DNA of 64,000 nucleotides from Phocoena phocoena (Eukaryota > Chordata > Mammalia > Artiodactyla > Phocoenidae). The position numbers were made by a program, and so were the translations under genes. The DNA lies in contig NC_089239.1 in the NCBI RefSeq assembly GCF_963924675.1, positions 28,729,818 to 28,793,817 on the forward strand, given 5' to 3'. Shown piece by piece: positions 11,831 to 23,918 of the stretch (the stretch's first letter is position 1; every line of letters begins with the position of its first letter). The notes beneath the pieces are model-generated. The model had not been told where the DNA came from. It made no database searches and saw only the letters and a program-made list of their open reading frames with translations.

Positions 11831-12212
11831 CAAAGCATGAGTGTTAGTGTTAGTCTTTGCATTTCAGCGTAAGAGAAATGACCTTGGGCTGTCCTCTGAT
11901 AAAATACAATGTTCAAAAACACACTGTAAACAATGAAGGAATAACCCCAAAATGGAAAGGAGACAAGGGCCATGTTACATGAGAGAAACCAAGAAAAAAG
12001 AAAGCAGTGCTAAAAATGTGGGAAGGGTTCAAGTACAACAGTAATGTTTACATGACCATTATATTTTGCAGGGTGACCAGCACAAATGACCTTAGTCAAG
12101 GGTGTTTGGTTGAAATAGTGTAGACAGGATCCACAATCGGAATGGGTAGAAGAAGCAGATGGGAAGTGTGTAGACAACCCTATTATGAAGTTTGTGTAGT
12201 TGAGAGAATAAG

Positions 12213-12253
<41 letters not shown>

Positions 12254-12785
12254 CGTGCACTGGATACACATTTTGGCAGAAGTTTGAATGGTCAAATACT
12301 AAAATCAATATTCGATTGGAGCCAACAATTACTGTTACTAAGGGAACTTCTGAAATACACAAGTTAATATATGTAATATAAATATATTAATTCATTTTAC
12401 TATTAAAATAATTCATTCAAGTGAAAATTTTTTTTACAACAAAGAAGTAAGGTATCTCGGGACTATAAATTGGAAGGTTGTACCTGAAAGTCATCAGATG
12501 GCACACTTTTGTTTTTAAATATGCATTATATCAATGTAAATTCTAATTAAAATATTATATATATGTGTATACATACATCTAGAGAAAGTGATAGAAGGAA
12601 AATACAACTACTGTAAATGAAAATCTTGATTATGTTTTACAACATGAACATGACTGTGAAACCAGCACACGGCCTGATTCTAGAAGGCCAGAAGGCCCTG
12701 AACACCCTTCAGTCACTGCAGAAACCCTCAGGGTACATCCATGTACACAGCCAAGGGCCTCACTATCCTGGCTGCTAACTCCATA
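11831..12785. other. Unique sequence with (GT)18
   Basis: No gene recognised. Holds the microsatellite at 12215-12250 and an AT-rich patch near 12360-12400. Confidence 0.55.
12215..12250. repeat. (GT)18 microsatellite
   Basis: Thirty-six uninterrupted bases of alternating G and T. Long and pure, so probably polymorphic; alternating purine-pyrimidine, so able in principle to adopt Z-DNA. Confidence 0.97.
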
Positions 12786-12789
12786 GGTT

Positions 12790-13245
12790 TTTGTTGTTAT
12801 GTATACCACACTGTATGACTTTCATTCTACATTATGGTTCTGAGATCCATTTATTTGGCTACATGTAACTGTAATTTGTTCATTCTCGTTGCTGTATAAT
12901 ATTCCATTGTATGAATAGCCCACAATATTTTTATCCTTTCTTCTGTTGATGGACGTTTGAGTTGTGTGCATATTTGAAACATTTCTAACAGTGCTACTAT
13001 GAACATCACTGTACCTGTTTTTTGGTGAATGCATGCACATATTTCAAGAAGTGGAATTTCTGGGACGTAAGAGTATGTGATAAACAGTTTTCACAGACAG
13101 CGTCTATTGCTGAAAAATGTACCCTGATCCAGAAGTATATAAGAGTTGCAATTTGTCCATATCCTCACCTTCACTTGTTATCAGGCTTTTCAGCTATTCT
13201 GGTGGGTTGGTATCAGTATCCATTTGAGGCTCTCATCATTACAGG
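12790..13245 (-). mobile_element. Old L1M/HAL1-type LINE fragment
   Basis: Read backwards this is the end of a LINE-1-like ORF2: landmarks gctgtataatattccattgt, cttctgttgatggacgtttg, acatttctaacagtgctac, agaagtggaatttctgg and tggtgggttggtatcagtat. Divergent; precise family not assigned. Confidence 0.7.
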
Positions 13246-13249
13246 ATAA

Positions 13250-15050
13250 GTAAATAAACATCAACAAAATGAAACATAGACCATGTGAAATAAGGAAACA
13301 GAGGATTTACAAAGCATTCAAGATATTTTATTCATATTTTAACAGATTTCTATTAAAACTATATTTAAGAGACAATCTGCTACTTAAAAATAGAAAATAA
13401 TATAGACTTTATCCAATGATAAATGACAACTGAAAATAAAAGACAACACATTGAGATAATAAGGGACCTAAAGGACAGAACAGAACAAAAGAGAGACAAA
13501 AACAGGAACAAATAGGGAAAAAGCAATGCTCTGAGTAATTAAAATTGCCTTGAAGTCAGTAAATCACACTCAAGTTCATGAAAGAGGGCAAACTTGAGAA
13601 CTTCTTTAAAATTTTACCTAAAAATGAAGAAGACCTAGAATTGACTATGAAGACAGTGCTATGTCAGGAATGCAAAGAAAGAAGAGAGATTTGACATACA
13701 GATAGATCATTGGTTTCCCTTAAGAAAAGGTTGGAACATATTCCTGAATATTTAGTTCAGATTTTTATAGCCTTGAATGTCATTAATGACATCATTAATA
13801 TGAAGTGCGAAGTAATTAAGTTGCCCTTTTAATTAAGCAGAAATATAGGACAAGAAAGTTCCCGAGACCCAGATGAGGGCATTAGCCCACCTCTGCTGAC
13901 TCCCTCCCGGTTGGCTCACTGGCCGCATATCATCAGTCCAAGAAAGAAGAGTCTTTGTGGCCCCTCGAATCTAGGAAGAGTTTCTACCAACATTCCAGAA
14001 ACACTGAGGAATAGTGGCAGGAAATCTTGAAGTTTAAAGAAGAGGAGATCACTGGCTACCGAAATTCAGCCCCAAGGGAGAGCGCAGCACATCATTCCTA
14101 GTGGCAACCCCGTTGGCAAACTCTAGTCCAGTCTGGACAACGATTCTCAAGTCTCTGAACAGGCTCCGGCCTTTGTAGAAGAGACACAGTGGTGACACTC
14201 ATGTGCTGTCAGGTGGTAAGTGCAGGTGGGGAGGGACCTGGGCGTCGGTGCCTCCCACCAGTTGGAGAAACCGTCACTGTCCCTGCTGGGTCAGGTAAGG
14301 GTGCTTGTTACTGACTGAAGCAGATGTTCTCTGCACCTAAAGCTCACTCTTGTGTGCACAGCTCTGTCTCCCCAGTATGAACTTTCACATAAGCAGGGTG
14401 GCAAAAAAGAAGCAAAAATAAAATTGTCCTTATTTAACGTTTATTTTCTCATTAGAACTAAACACTGAGAGTAATCTACATGGTTCCCAAGGACACACTC
14501 TAAACTATAATATGACTAAAAGAACAATTGTCACCAGACTATTGAAAAAAAAAAGAAGAGATCCTCAGCTCCTAACACTCAAGGGCTAGTCGTATTGAAG
14601 AAAAATCATTCTGGAATCAGTAGAACATTTTTGTGATATTGTTTTTTTAAATGATAATTAAAAGACTATTTCTTCAACAACAGCTTGAATCTGCTATCAT
14701 GAAAAAGGATAAAACAGACGATAAGAGAAGCTTTCTAAAATTGAAAAGTATCATTACTGGTATATTGAAAAAAATCAATGGAACTATTGATAATCCAAGG
14801 ACTAAGGCTTAAAACTGAAAAAGTGAATTATAATCAGAAGACATCTGCTTACAGGTATAAAAAAGGACTTCCAAATCTAGACACTGTGCTAAGTAACTCT
14901 CTACATTTTATGAAAATGTACCAGGAGCCACCATTTTGTGAACAAAAGTTTCCTGCTATGCACTCTTCACAAGTATGAACCAGAGAAGGCAATTTAATTA
15001 GGATGATACATGGAACATAGGGGAATATTATGAGTTTCATCTTTCAAGGT
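13250..15050. other. Unique sequence with a GC-richer patch
   Basis: AT-rich flanks surround a GC-richer island at about 13860-14400 that contains no repeat I recognise and no long open frame. Splice-like strings occur (aggtggtaagtg near 14211-14222, ctgtctccccag near 14364-14375), but such strings are common by chance. No gene called. Confidence 0.5.
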
Positions 15051-15061
15051 TTTATATGCAT

Positions 15062-15271
15062 TTTTTTTTTTTTTTTTTTCTGGTACTCAGGCCTCTCACT
15101 GCCATGGCCTCTCCCGTTGCGGAGCACAGGCTCCGGATGCGCAGGCTCAGCGGCCATGGCTCACGGGCCCCGCCGCTCCACAGCATGTGGGATCTTCCCG
15201 GACCGGGGCACAAACCCGTGTCCCCTGCATCGGCAGGCAGACCCTCAACCACTGCGCCACCAGGGAAGCCC
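15062..15271 (-). mobile_element. Full-length young CHR-type SINE
   Basis: T-run (the A-tail reversed) followed by the whole cetacean SINE in reverse, ending in gcgccaccagggaagccc. The tRNA-derived B-box region is present near 15208-15222 (reads gggtttgtgcc on the element strand, one CpG lost). TSD tatatgcat at 15053-15061 and 15272-15280, exact. Transcribed by Pol III and mobilised by L1 enzymes when active. Confidence 0.95.
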
Positions 15272-15280
15272 TATATGCAT

Positions 15281-15820
15281 ATTTTTGACACTTTCATAAA
15301 ATATTCTATATTGCATGTATTTTAAATCCTCTCTAAAAGTTAAATCACTATAAATGGCAGTGAGACGGAATTGCAGCCTCCGCCATAATTTATTGGGGTA
15401 CGACTGAGTGAAATATGATGTATTTAGGATGAAAATTAGGGCCAACGGCATGTGCAGAGGGCTTTTTAATAAAATCATAGAGACTTTATTTGATATTAAC
15501 ATGTAAATTGTGTACAGGATGATAATTCTCTAGTTAATTCATAAAGAAAAGATTGAAGGATGAAAATATGCGTCTCCACCACTGGACAGTACATTAACCT
15601 GATGTTCTCAAACATATATTTAATTCAGATTTCATCAAATAACAAATTGTCAGTTCTCAGTTTCAAACACTTGCTCCTTGACAAAATCATATCCATTAAA
15701 GAAAGATAAAAATGCCTGAAGCAAAATAGCTCATGGATTAAAAAGCAGCATTTGAGGTTATAAGGTGTTCATTTATTTTTTCTAAATCAATAATAATAAT
15801 GCATTTGCATATCAGAGTTT
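15281..15820. other. Unique AT-rich sequence
   Basis: No gene or clear repeat recognised between the SINE and the MIR that follows. Confidence 0.55.
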
Positions 15821-15824
15821 TTAA

Positions 15825-16005
15825 AGCTCATTCAAATATGTTATCTCATCTGAAACATTCATCAAAGTGTTGTGGAAGTTCAATAAAACCCTGTGATTTG
15901 CTCAGGAGAGACTGTTATCCCAATATTATTGATGAGGCAACAGACAAAGAATGAGAGAACAAGTGGCTTTCTCAACTTAACACAGCTCATGGAATGGCAC
16001 ATACA
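15825..16005 (-). mobile_element. MIR SINE fragment
   Basis: Reverse-complement MIR landmarks: atgttatctcatctgaaaca, ttatcccaatattattgatgagg, aacttaacacagctcatgga. Divergent; ends approximate. Confidence 0.65.
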
Positions 16006-16088
16006 AACCTCAAAAGATGAGAAGCATCAATGTTGTTTATGGCATTCAGGTAATCTCAAGATCTTTAAAATATCTAACATAAACTAAT

Positions 16089-16180
16089 GGTCAGGTAGAT
16101 AAAACAGACAGGTAGATAGATACAGATAGGAACATGGTTATATAGATGTAGATATGGATTTGGACATAGATATATATTAA
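16089..16180. repeat. Decayed GATA/CAGATA repeat
   Basis: Short blocks of gatagata and related gtagata / catagata motifs, much interrupted, over about 90 bases. Confidence 0.7.
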
Positions 16181-16189
16181 TGGCAACCT

Positions 16190-16605
16190 GCTCATCTAGA
16201 GAATCAATCCCCTGTGGTCTTGGCAGCCTTGTCAAAAATCATTTGACCATATATATACATAGGCTTATTTCTCGGCTGTCTATTCTGTTCCACTGGTCTA
16301 TGAATCTGTCATTATGCTAGCATCACAGTGTTTTAATTACTGCAGCTGTGCAATATGTCTTGAAATCAGAAGTGTGAGCCCTTCAACTTTGTTCTTCTTT
16401 TTCCAGATTGTTTTGACAATTTGAAGTCCCTTGGGATATCATATGTATTTTAGAAATTTTTTCAATTTCTCAAAAAAAATACCATTGAGATTTTGATAGG
16501 GATTAACCTGAATTTGTAGATGGCTTTAGGGAGTACAGACATTTTAACAATACTGAATCTTCTGATCTATAAACATGAGATAAATTTTCATTTTTTTCAG
16601 GTCCA
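16190..16605 (-). mobile_element. L1 ORF2 fragment, minus strand (left part of a mosaic)
   Basis: Read backwards it matches the part of L1 ORF2 downstream of the reverse transcriptase palm; the same region is present at about 40500-40860 of the larger L1 (shared phrases: ctattctgttccactggtct versus ctatcctgttccattgatcg; ttgatagggattaacctgaa versus ttgatagggtttgcattgga). Many stops; no tail at this end. Confidence 0.75.
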
Positions 16606-17400
16606 TAACTAGTAAAGACGTTGAATCAGTAATCAAAACCCTCCCACCAAACAAAGGCCCAGGACTAGACAGCTTCACTGGAGAAATCTATGAAATATTC
16701 AAATAAGAATTAACACTAATCCTCCTGCAATTCCTCCAAAAAAATGAAGAGGAAGGAGCAGTTTCAAATTTGTTTTATGAGGCTAGAATTATCCTGATAC
16801 CAAAAGCAGACAAAGAAATTAAAATGAAACAAAATAAAACAAACAAAAAAAACCCACTACAGGTCAATATCACTGATGAATATTGATGCAAAAACCCTCA
16901 ACAGAATACTAGAAATCTGAATTCTACAGCATAATAAAGGACTTTACATCATGGCCAAGTGAGATTTATACCTAAATGCAAGGTTGGCTAAATATATGCA
17001 AATAAATCAATGTAAATACCACAGTGACAGAAGGAAGGACAAAAACCACATGATCGTATCAACTGATGCAGAAGCAGCATTAGACAAAATCCAACATCCT
17101 TTCACAGTAAAACCACTCCACAAACTAGGAAGCGACAGAGATTGTCTCAACATACTAAAGGTCATATATGAAAAGCCCACAGCTACTATAATACTCAACA
17201 GTGAAAGACTGAAGGCTTTCATGGAAGATCAGGAATAAGGTAAGGCTGTGTAACTCTGTCCACTTCTATTCAACAGGATACTTGAAGTCCTAATCAAAGC
17301 AATGAGACAAGAAAAATAAATTTAAAAAAATCCAGATTGGAAAGGAAGCAGTAAAATTACCTCTTTCTGCACACAACATGATCTTACATGTTGTAAAGGC
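16606..17400 (+). mobile_element. L1 ORF2 reverse-transcriptase fragment, plus strand
   Basis: Opposite orientation to its two neighbours. Translation shows decayed RT motifs: a KGPGLDSF-like block near 16650-16672 (usual SPGPDGF), NIDAKTLNRI-like near 16880, [15 protein letters not shown] at 17058-17102 and a catalytic-site region at about 17365-17377 where the expected FADD reads SAHN. It ends in an 18-base A-rich tandem pair (17396-17431). No normal L1 3' end follows, so this is an internal piece. The 84-codon frame 16984-17238 belongs to it. Confidence 0.8.
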
Positions 17401-17439
17401 TCAAACAAAAACAAAGGTTCAAATAAAAACAAAAGCAAA

Positions 17440-17765
17440 ACTGATGAGAGTCTAGTGGGCATTGTTAAATAGTACTTGTGACTGAACAGTAGGGATCCTT
17501 GCCTCATCTATAACTATGAGGGATAAATTTACATTAATTCCCCACTAATATGATATTTTCTTTACATTTTTATTTTGCTTGTTCATTTTTTATGTTTTAT
17601 GGTGTCCTTTGACAAATAAGCATACTCCCTTCTATCCCCAGTTTTTTTAATGAATCTGTATCATAAATGGAAGTTATTATTGTATTGTATTATTAAATTT
17701 GCCAATTTTTTTTAGTTTTCTAAAAAAGGGTTCATGATAGACATTGATCTGTTGTTTTCTTATCC
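17440..17765 (-). mobile_element. L1 ORF2 fragment, minus strand (right part of the mosaic)
   Basis: Weak reverse-strand match to the RT palm region (gggatccttgcctcatcta; tatcataaatggaagttatt, compare cataaatgggtgttgaattt at 41418-41437). Its order relative to 16190-16605 is what one minus-strand L1 would give, with the plus-strand piece lying in between. Confidence 0.5.
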
Positions 17766-17774
17766 TGTACTATC

Positions 17775-18830
17775 CATGTGTTTTGGTTTCCTGTTACTGT
17801 AACTAGTACCAGACTCAGCAGTTTAAAACAACATTCATTATTATCTCAGTATTGATGCACCATGAGTCTAGTTACAGGTCAGCATGGCGCTCTGCTCAGG
17901 TCTCACAGGCTGAAATCAAAGTGTCAACTGGTGTTACAATGTTCGTTGGAGGCCCAGGGTCTTCCTAAAACACACTGCTTGTCAAGTTTGTTTCCTTGTG
18001 TCTGTTTTGATTTTTGCTTTTTGGTTTTTTTTCTGGCTGTCAGACATGATGCACTTTCAGCTTCTTAAGGCCCCCTCCTCTCCAACAGCAATTCAGAACA
18101 TAGCTGTTTACTTCCTTCCCCAATGCCAGCAAGAGCCCACCTCTCTGAATTCTCCTGATACCAACTGGAGAAAATTTATCTCTGCTTTTAGAAGATCAAG
18201 TAGCTACCAAATCTAGACATGCCAGTAATTTCCATATCTTAATGTCAACAGACTACAGACTGTAATTACTTCTGAAAATTCTCCTTTACAGCTGTACCTA
18301 TATTAATGTTTTACTGAATAGCCTACAGGCAAGAATATTGAGGGTGTATATTTTAGAAATTTGCCTACCACAGTATACTCTCTACCCACAAAGAGTCACA
18401 TCCCTCCTAAGTAAAAAAATACATCCACTTTCTTTCAAGGTCCTAAAAAAAATCTCAGCCCATCACAGCATCAGTTCTATGTCTAAAATCTCATCACTAG
18501 TATCAGGTATAAATGAAGCTCCTGGGTATTAAATTTCCTGGGATCTAATTCTTTTCCATTTGTGAAACTTTAATACTAATAAATAAGGTATTTGCCTCCA
18601 ATACACCCAAAATGCAATGATGAGACAGGCATAGGATAATAATTATAGAAAATGTGGCTCAAAAAATATGGGAATAGGAGGTAAAAAAGAGTTTCTGGTC
18701 CAAAGCAGTTTTGAAATCCAGCTGAGCAAACTCTAGATTTCAAGGCCTGGAAATACTCTTCCCTGGCTCTGATCTCCTGATCTCTGGGGTCTCAGCTTTG
18801 CTCTTCAAGTCATTCTGCCTTTTTCATAGT
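17775..18830. mobile_element. Ancient ~1 kb interspersed repeat, family not assigned
   Basis: Begins with ttcctgttactgtaactagt and gtttaaaacaacattcatta, a phrase shared with the fragment at 24538-24670, so the two are copies of one dispersed family. Later phrases (cagttctatgtctaaaatct, ggcctggaaatactcttccc, gctttgctcttcaagtcatt) also look like dispersed repeat consensus. It may be one element or two abutting ones. Open frames inside it are chance. Confidence 0.5.
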
Positions 18831-18849
18831 TTTTTTTTTTTTTTTTTTA

Positions 18850-19350
18850 ACTACTAGATATATGTCTAACAATCATGGGTGCAGATGTGTGCCAAAGATA
18901 TGTACCAGTGTGTGTTCTTGGCAACACTATTTGAATAGTCCCAAATTAACAACTAATGACCATTAACAGTAGTCTGGATAAATAAACTGTGGTCTATTTT
19001 CATAGTGATCTAGACATGGTGGTGAAAATTAATGAATTGCAACAGTACACATGAATATCATAAATATAATATTGAGTGCAAATGATGAAAGAGAAAACAT
19101 ATAGTAGGATTCTACATAATTTACAAAACTTAGCAAGATTACTTGACACTAATAGAATTCAGAAAGTAGTAATTTTTGAAGGGCTAGTGACTAGAATGGG
19201 GCAGAAGAAAGGGCTTTTGGGGATGCTGGTAAAGCTATGCTTTTAGATCTGATTTTTAATTACAAGCATAAGATTGTTATTAATGAAAATCCATCACAGG
19301 CACTGATTTGCGATATGTACTTCTTTGCATTTGTATTATACGCTAATAAC
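18850..19350 (+). mobile_element. Old L1M/HAL1-type 3' end
   Basis: Follows the usual 3' order of old LINE-1-like elements: tggcaacactatttgaatag, ggataaataaactgtggtct, a tataataTTGAGTGCAAATGA stretch, gggctagtgac, ttaattacaagcataag. Highly diverged and without a clear tail. Confidence 0.55.
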
Positions 19351-19744
19351 AATGTTTTAAATATTGAAATAGAGTTAAAATACCAGACTAACACTGCATC
19401 TATGTCAAGGAAATGATGTGGATGTTAAAGCATTATAGGTTTTTGCATTATGTGAGAGGTGTCTAAAGACAAGAATTAAATTTAAAATTTAAGTTAAGTG
19501 TAGATTTCAGAATTTAATTTAAGGGTAATCAGGAAAATAATTACTATCTTTTGTGCACCTGAACTCATGTATACTCTCTGTTCCTGTTAGGTAAGACTTC
19601 TTTACATAAGTATTTCATAGATTCATTCTCATTTCAACAAAGATCATTTTTGTGTTTATGTGTGCAGATATCATTGTCTCATAACGCAGCTAAAGATTAA
19701 ATCTATAAACCTCAATGTGGCTTACAAATTCCTATACACTATAT

Positions 19745-19920
19745 CCCTTAGTTACTTCTCCAGCCTCATTTCTGGCCACTTGTGAACTTGCTCTCTTTGT
19801 TCATGGATATAAAAAGTCTTCCTTCAACTCTGGGAGGTCCCATCATCTCTGGATCTGAGAACTTGATGTTCCCTTTCTGTAGACTGTTCTTCACCCAAAC
19901 TCCCGGCTAGAAAGGAAATC
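19745..19920 (+). mobile_element. L2 LINE 3' fragment
   Basis: ctccagcctcatttctggcc, cttgctctctttgttcatgg and gatgttccctttctgtagac follow the L2 consensus order (ancient LINE). Diverged. Confidence 0.5.
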
Positions 19921-21695
19921 TAATTGATGCTTCAAGCTTGAACTGTAATAGCTCTTACTTACAGATGCCTTTGCTGACACTTTAGAATTTATGAATCCCT
20001 CTCATTCATGCTTTGATAATACCCCATATTTCTCCTGTTATAACACTCATACTAACAAAAGTAATACACTTCTGCAAGCAAGTCTAAAGGTTATAAAGCT
20101 ATGGTAATACTTTTCTCTTTTTATAAAGAAAAAAACAAGTGCTTGAATTTAAATCTGAAATTCTGAAGCTTTTCAGGTCTGATAGTATTTTAGATTTAAA
20201 TTAAAACTTGTATGTTTTAATGAAGAGCAAAAGTGTATTAACACATGGTAAGATGAGGTTATATTAATATCAAATTGAAACACTGTGATTACATTGGAAT
20301 ATTACTGCATGAAAAATACAAATCAGAAAAGGATGTGGATATATAGATATTTCCTACTTAATTTACTTAAAATATTTTAGCTGCTGAGAGGTTAACTTTG
20401 AATCAATATCTTCTAAAGAACTTAACACTGGAACAAAAAAAAAACTTTCTTAATATCTTTTCCATCAATTTAATTTGGAAAGCATTTTTTTCTTGCATAT
20501 TTTAATAGTTTTAGAATAGCTTCATTGCTGCAAAATGCATGTGCATTAATCTATTCTCTCAAAAATTCTGTCTTAAATACAAATTGTATCCAAATATATT
20601 CTTAAAATAACATTGATATGATTTTCCCCATTAGCCTCCATTTTGGTTGCTTTTCAACTGTGCCCCTTAGAAGTATACATTAAAAGATTTTTTTTGTCTG
20701 TTTAATGTGTATTTATAGCACAGCAGATATTTTAAAACTAAATTTTCTTGGTTCACTTGCTCTCTTCTTTTAAAAGTAGGCTGTTAACTGCTCTATGTCT
20801 AACTAGCTTTGTTAACTTGAACATATTCTATGGCATTTGACTTTAAATATTTCATGTTACTTCATACTTAAGACTAAGAAATTAGATAAAATTTTAGCTA
20901 AAAATTTCCCTGAAATTAAAGAAGAAAAAATCATGGTTTTAATTTGAAATATAAAATGAGGTATGATATATTAAGAAAATAATTATTTATTTGTACTGTA
21001 CCAAATATATACTACATATAGAATATATAGCATCTAAATACTGTTCTAGGGACATCAGTATATTTGAAGTAGAAAAAAAAAATTACATTATGTTTGTGAC
21101 TTTAAACAAGTAAGTGATGTTTTGTTTGATGACATCAGAAATGTGAATTAAGAAATATTTAAAGATAGATATAAGCACGGCATAATTTTAAAATGCCTCA
21201 TCTAAACAAGCAATGTAAATTATTTAAATATAATTTGACTGCTATTAAGAGCTGACAGTTATGAAAAATGCTTCTGAAATACAAGGTTTCAGCTAAAATT
21301 AGAAATACAAATTCATTGGTAACTGTGCATGTTTTTAAATCTTTACAAAGATAGGGATTTACCATTAAAATAAATATATACAGATTTTTAATATCGGTGA
21401 ATTGGAATTGTACTTTTCCATATTCAATGTATCATTTGATATTATTTTTATAACTTTTTACATAAAAACAAGAATTCTGCACAATGCTGAAAGTGATAAT
21501 TAGGAAAAAAAGTTCCTTCCTAAAGGTGCTATATATCATTCCTAACACAGTGAATTAGCATTCGTGCATTGTTTTAAAAGCATATTATGCAGTCTATGGT
21601 ATATTTATATTTGCACATAAATCATATATTCTGAAAGGAACTTTGCTGATTTAGTCCAGTAAGTTCCAATAAATCTAAACAAAACAAAGCAAGGG
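19921..21695. other. Unique, very AT-rich sequence
   Basis: No gene or repeat recognised in this AT-rich block; it has no open frame long enough to consider. Confidence 0.6.
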
Positions 21696-23238
21696 TAAAA
21701 TGATCACTGAGAACTATCTGAATGGGGGAAAATAAAGTTTTAAAAAGTACAAACCCATATTTCTGAGTGAGAACTGAAGCTTCAAGAATTTTATTATGTA
21801 CCTAATATAGGCATCAGAGGGAAGACAGAAGCGGTCAAACCTGTATGGAGACTCAAGGTTCATATAATTTTACACATAAAGGATAAGATGGGGTTCCTAA
21901 GGCACACAGAATGGGGAAACGTGTCCAAGACTCCAAGGCACAGAGCAATACTACTGGTGTAGAACCTGCCATCATGTCCAGATGGACAAAGGATTGAGTC
22001 TCCTGTTCACAACTCTGGTATCAGTTCCAACATGTAAAAAGCTTGGACGTCATCGTCCTATCCCTGTTCCTCAAAAAAAAAGGCTAAAATATCAATATCC
22101 ATTCTTGGATCCATCAGTGAAATGAAGTCACAGAGAAATCTGCCACCAAAATCTACAGAGACAGGTAAATCCAGAGTCACAGTTACGACGTGCTTCCCTG
22201 GAACAGGAGCTACTAGACCCTCCTTGTAGGGCCGGGTACATTGAAGTGGCAATTGGATGAATTACTGGAGACTTTATCTGGACTCTATGGAGAAGAATTC
22301 CTGGGGGCCTTAGTTTAGGGTGCCCGCACATTTCCAGGGGTTTTATCTGCAGGAACCCCACCAGGTTCCCCACCAGGAACCCCAGCCAAGAATGTTCCCT
22401 GTTGGCCTTGGCAGGGATCCTGAGAAAATCAGCCATGGTAAAATACACTCAGGGCACTCTCCATGACAAAGGCCAATGCCGCCCAGTGGAAAGACTGGAG
22501 AGCAGTATTTCTCCCACTCCAGGCCCCTCTGCTTTCCTGAATCACCTAAGGGAAGAGGGAAGCAAAGGAATGTTTGTGAAAGTCACAGCCCAAGGCCTGT
22601 GGCACAGCAACATACTGACATTTAGTTACCGGGTTACAGAACTCTTTCCTTCCTACCACTACATCAACAGGGCTCCAGTGGGTTACAACTGAGAGAGCTG
22701 TAAGGCACAGACGCTCTCTCTAAGCAAAGTCCAAAGTCAAGAGGAAGGATGAAAACCAGGAACAAGAGGATTTGAAATCGCTGGTACCTAGAACTATAGC
22801 AAAGAGTACACACAGCAGAACTCGTTGCCAGGTTAACATAAACTTCACACGGAAAGGCTACCTAGCTCAATTCCTGTTCAGCTTTCAACAAAAAATTGCA
22901 AGGCCTATTAAAAGGTGAGAAAGCACAGTCTGAGGAGCAAAGGCAAATGTCAGAACCGGATTCAGATAACAGAGATGTTACAACTAACAGAATGGGAATT
23001 TAAAATAAGTATGATGAATGTGTTAAGGGCACTCATGGAAAAGTGGAGCAGATAGACAGACAATGTAAACTTAGAGATGAACACTCTAAAGATCAAAATA
23101 AAATGCTAGAAATTAAAAGCTCTGCAGCAGAGATGGAGGATGCCTCTACCGGGCTCAGCTGGAGACTGGACACGGCCAAGTAAGAATAAATTTGATGACA
23201 GGTCAATAGAAACTTCACAGACTGAAATAGAAAGAGAA

Positions 23239-23264
23239 AGAAAAATAAATAAATAAATAAATAA
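23239..23264. repeat. (AAAT)n short tandem repeat
   Basis: Five AAAT-type units in a row inside the old L1M region. Confidence 0.85.
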
Positions 23265-23496
23265 CAGAGCAGAACATGTGAGGACTGTGAGACTATTTTA
23301 AAAAGATTTGCATACACATAATTGGAATATCAGAAGCAAAAGAAAGAGAATATGGAGTAGAAACATTTTAGGTAATAATGGCTAAGAACTTTGCTAAATT
23401 AATGTCAGACACCAAACTACTAGATAAATGGCAGACACCTGATGAAAGAGGCTCAGATAATAACAAAAACTATAAATATCAAAATATCAACATTTG

Positions 23497-23728
23497 GGGC
23501 TTCCCTGGTGGCTCAGTGGTTGAGAGTCCGCCTGCCGATGCAGGGGACACGGGTTCGTGCCCTGGTCCGGGAGGATCCCACATGCCGCGGAGCGGCTGGG
23601 CCCGTGAGCCATGGCCGCTGGGCCTGTGCGTCCGGAGCCTGTGCTCCGCAATGGGAGAGGCCACGACAGTGAGAGGCCCACGTACCACAAAAAAATAATA
23701 AAAATAAAATAAAAAAATAAAAATAAAT
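23497..23728 (+). mobile_element. Full-length young CHR-type SINE nested in old L1M
   Basis: Starts gggcttccctggtggctcag and contains the tRNA-like part with an A-box-like gtggctcagtggttgag and B-box-like ggttcgtgccc (one base off canonical), then the cetacean body and an AAAATAA-rich tail. TSD acatttgg-type (aacatttgg before, tacatttgg after; near 23489-23496 and 23730-23738). It interrupts the ORF1-like text of the host repeat, so it is younger. Confidence 0.95.
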
Positions 23729-23873
23729 CTACATTTGGATACATCATATCCAAACTGTAAAAGACCAAAGACAAAGAGAAAAATCTTGAAAGAAGCCAAT
23801 GGGGGCAAAAGACACATTAGCAATAGAGGGACAAGGATAAAATGTAATCAGGGAAGTGAAATACTTTAAGTGC

Positions 23874-23918
23874 TGGAAGGAAGGGAGGGAGGGAGGGAGG
23901 GAGGGAAGGAAGAAAAGG
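23874..23918. repeat. (GGGA/GGAA)n purine tract
   Basis: A ggaa start, five gggaggga-type units and a ggaagg end, all purine on the plus strand over about 45 bases. Homopurine-homopyrimidine tracts can form triplex (H-DNA). Confidence 0.9.

Noticed and set aside
11252..11833. 193-codon open frame on the minus strand
   Set aside because: It runs antisense through an old dispersed repeat in a GC-richer patch; serine/proline-rich text with no domain. Chance frame.
23479..23823. 114-codon and overlapping frames across 23.4-23.8 kb
   Set aside because: All lie over the SINE at 23497-23728; similar peptides appear at 15.1 and 36.7 kb because they are the same SINE.
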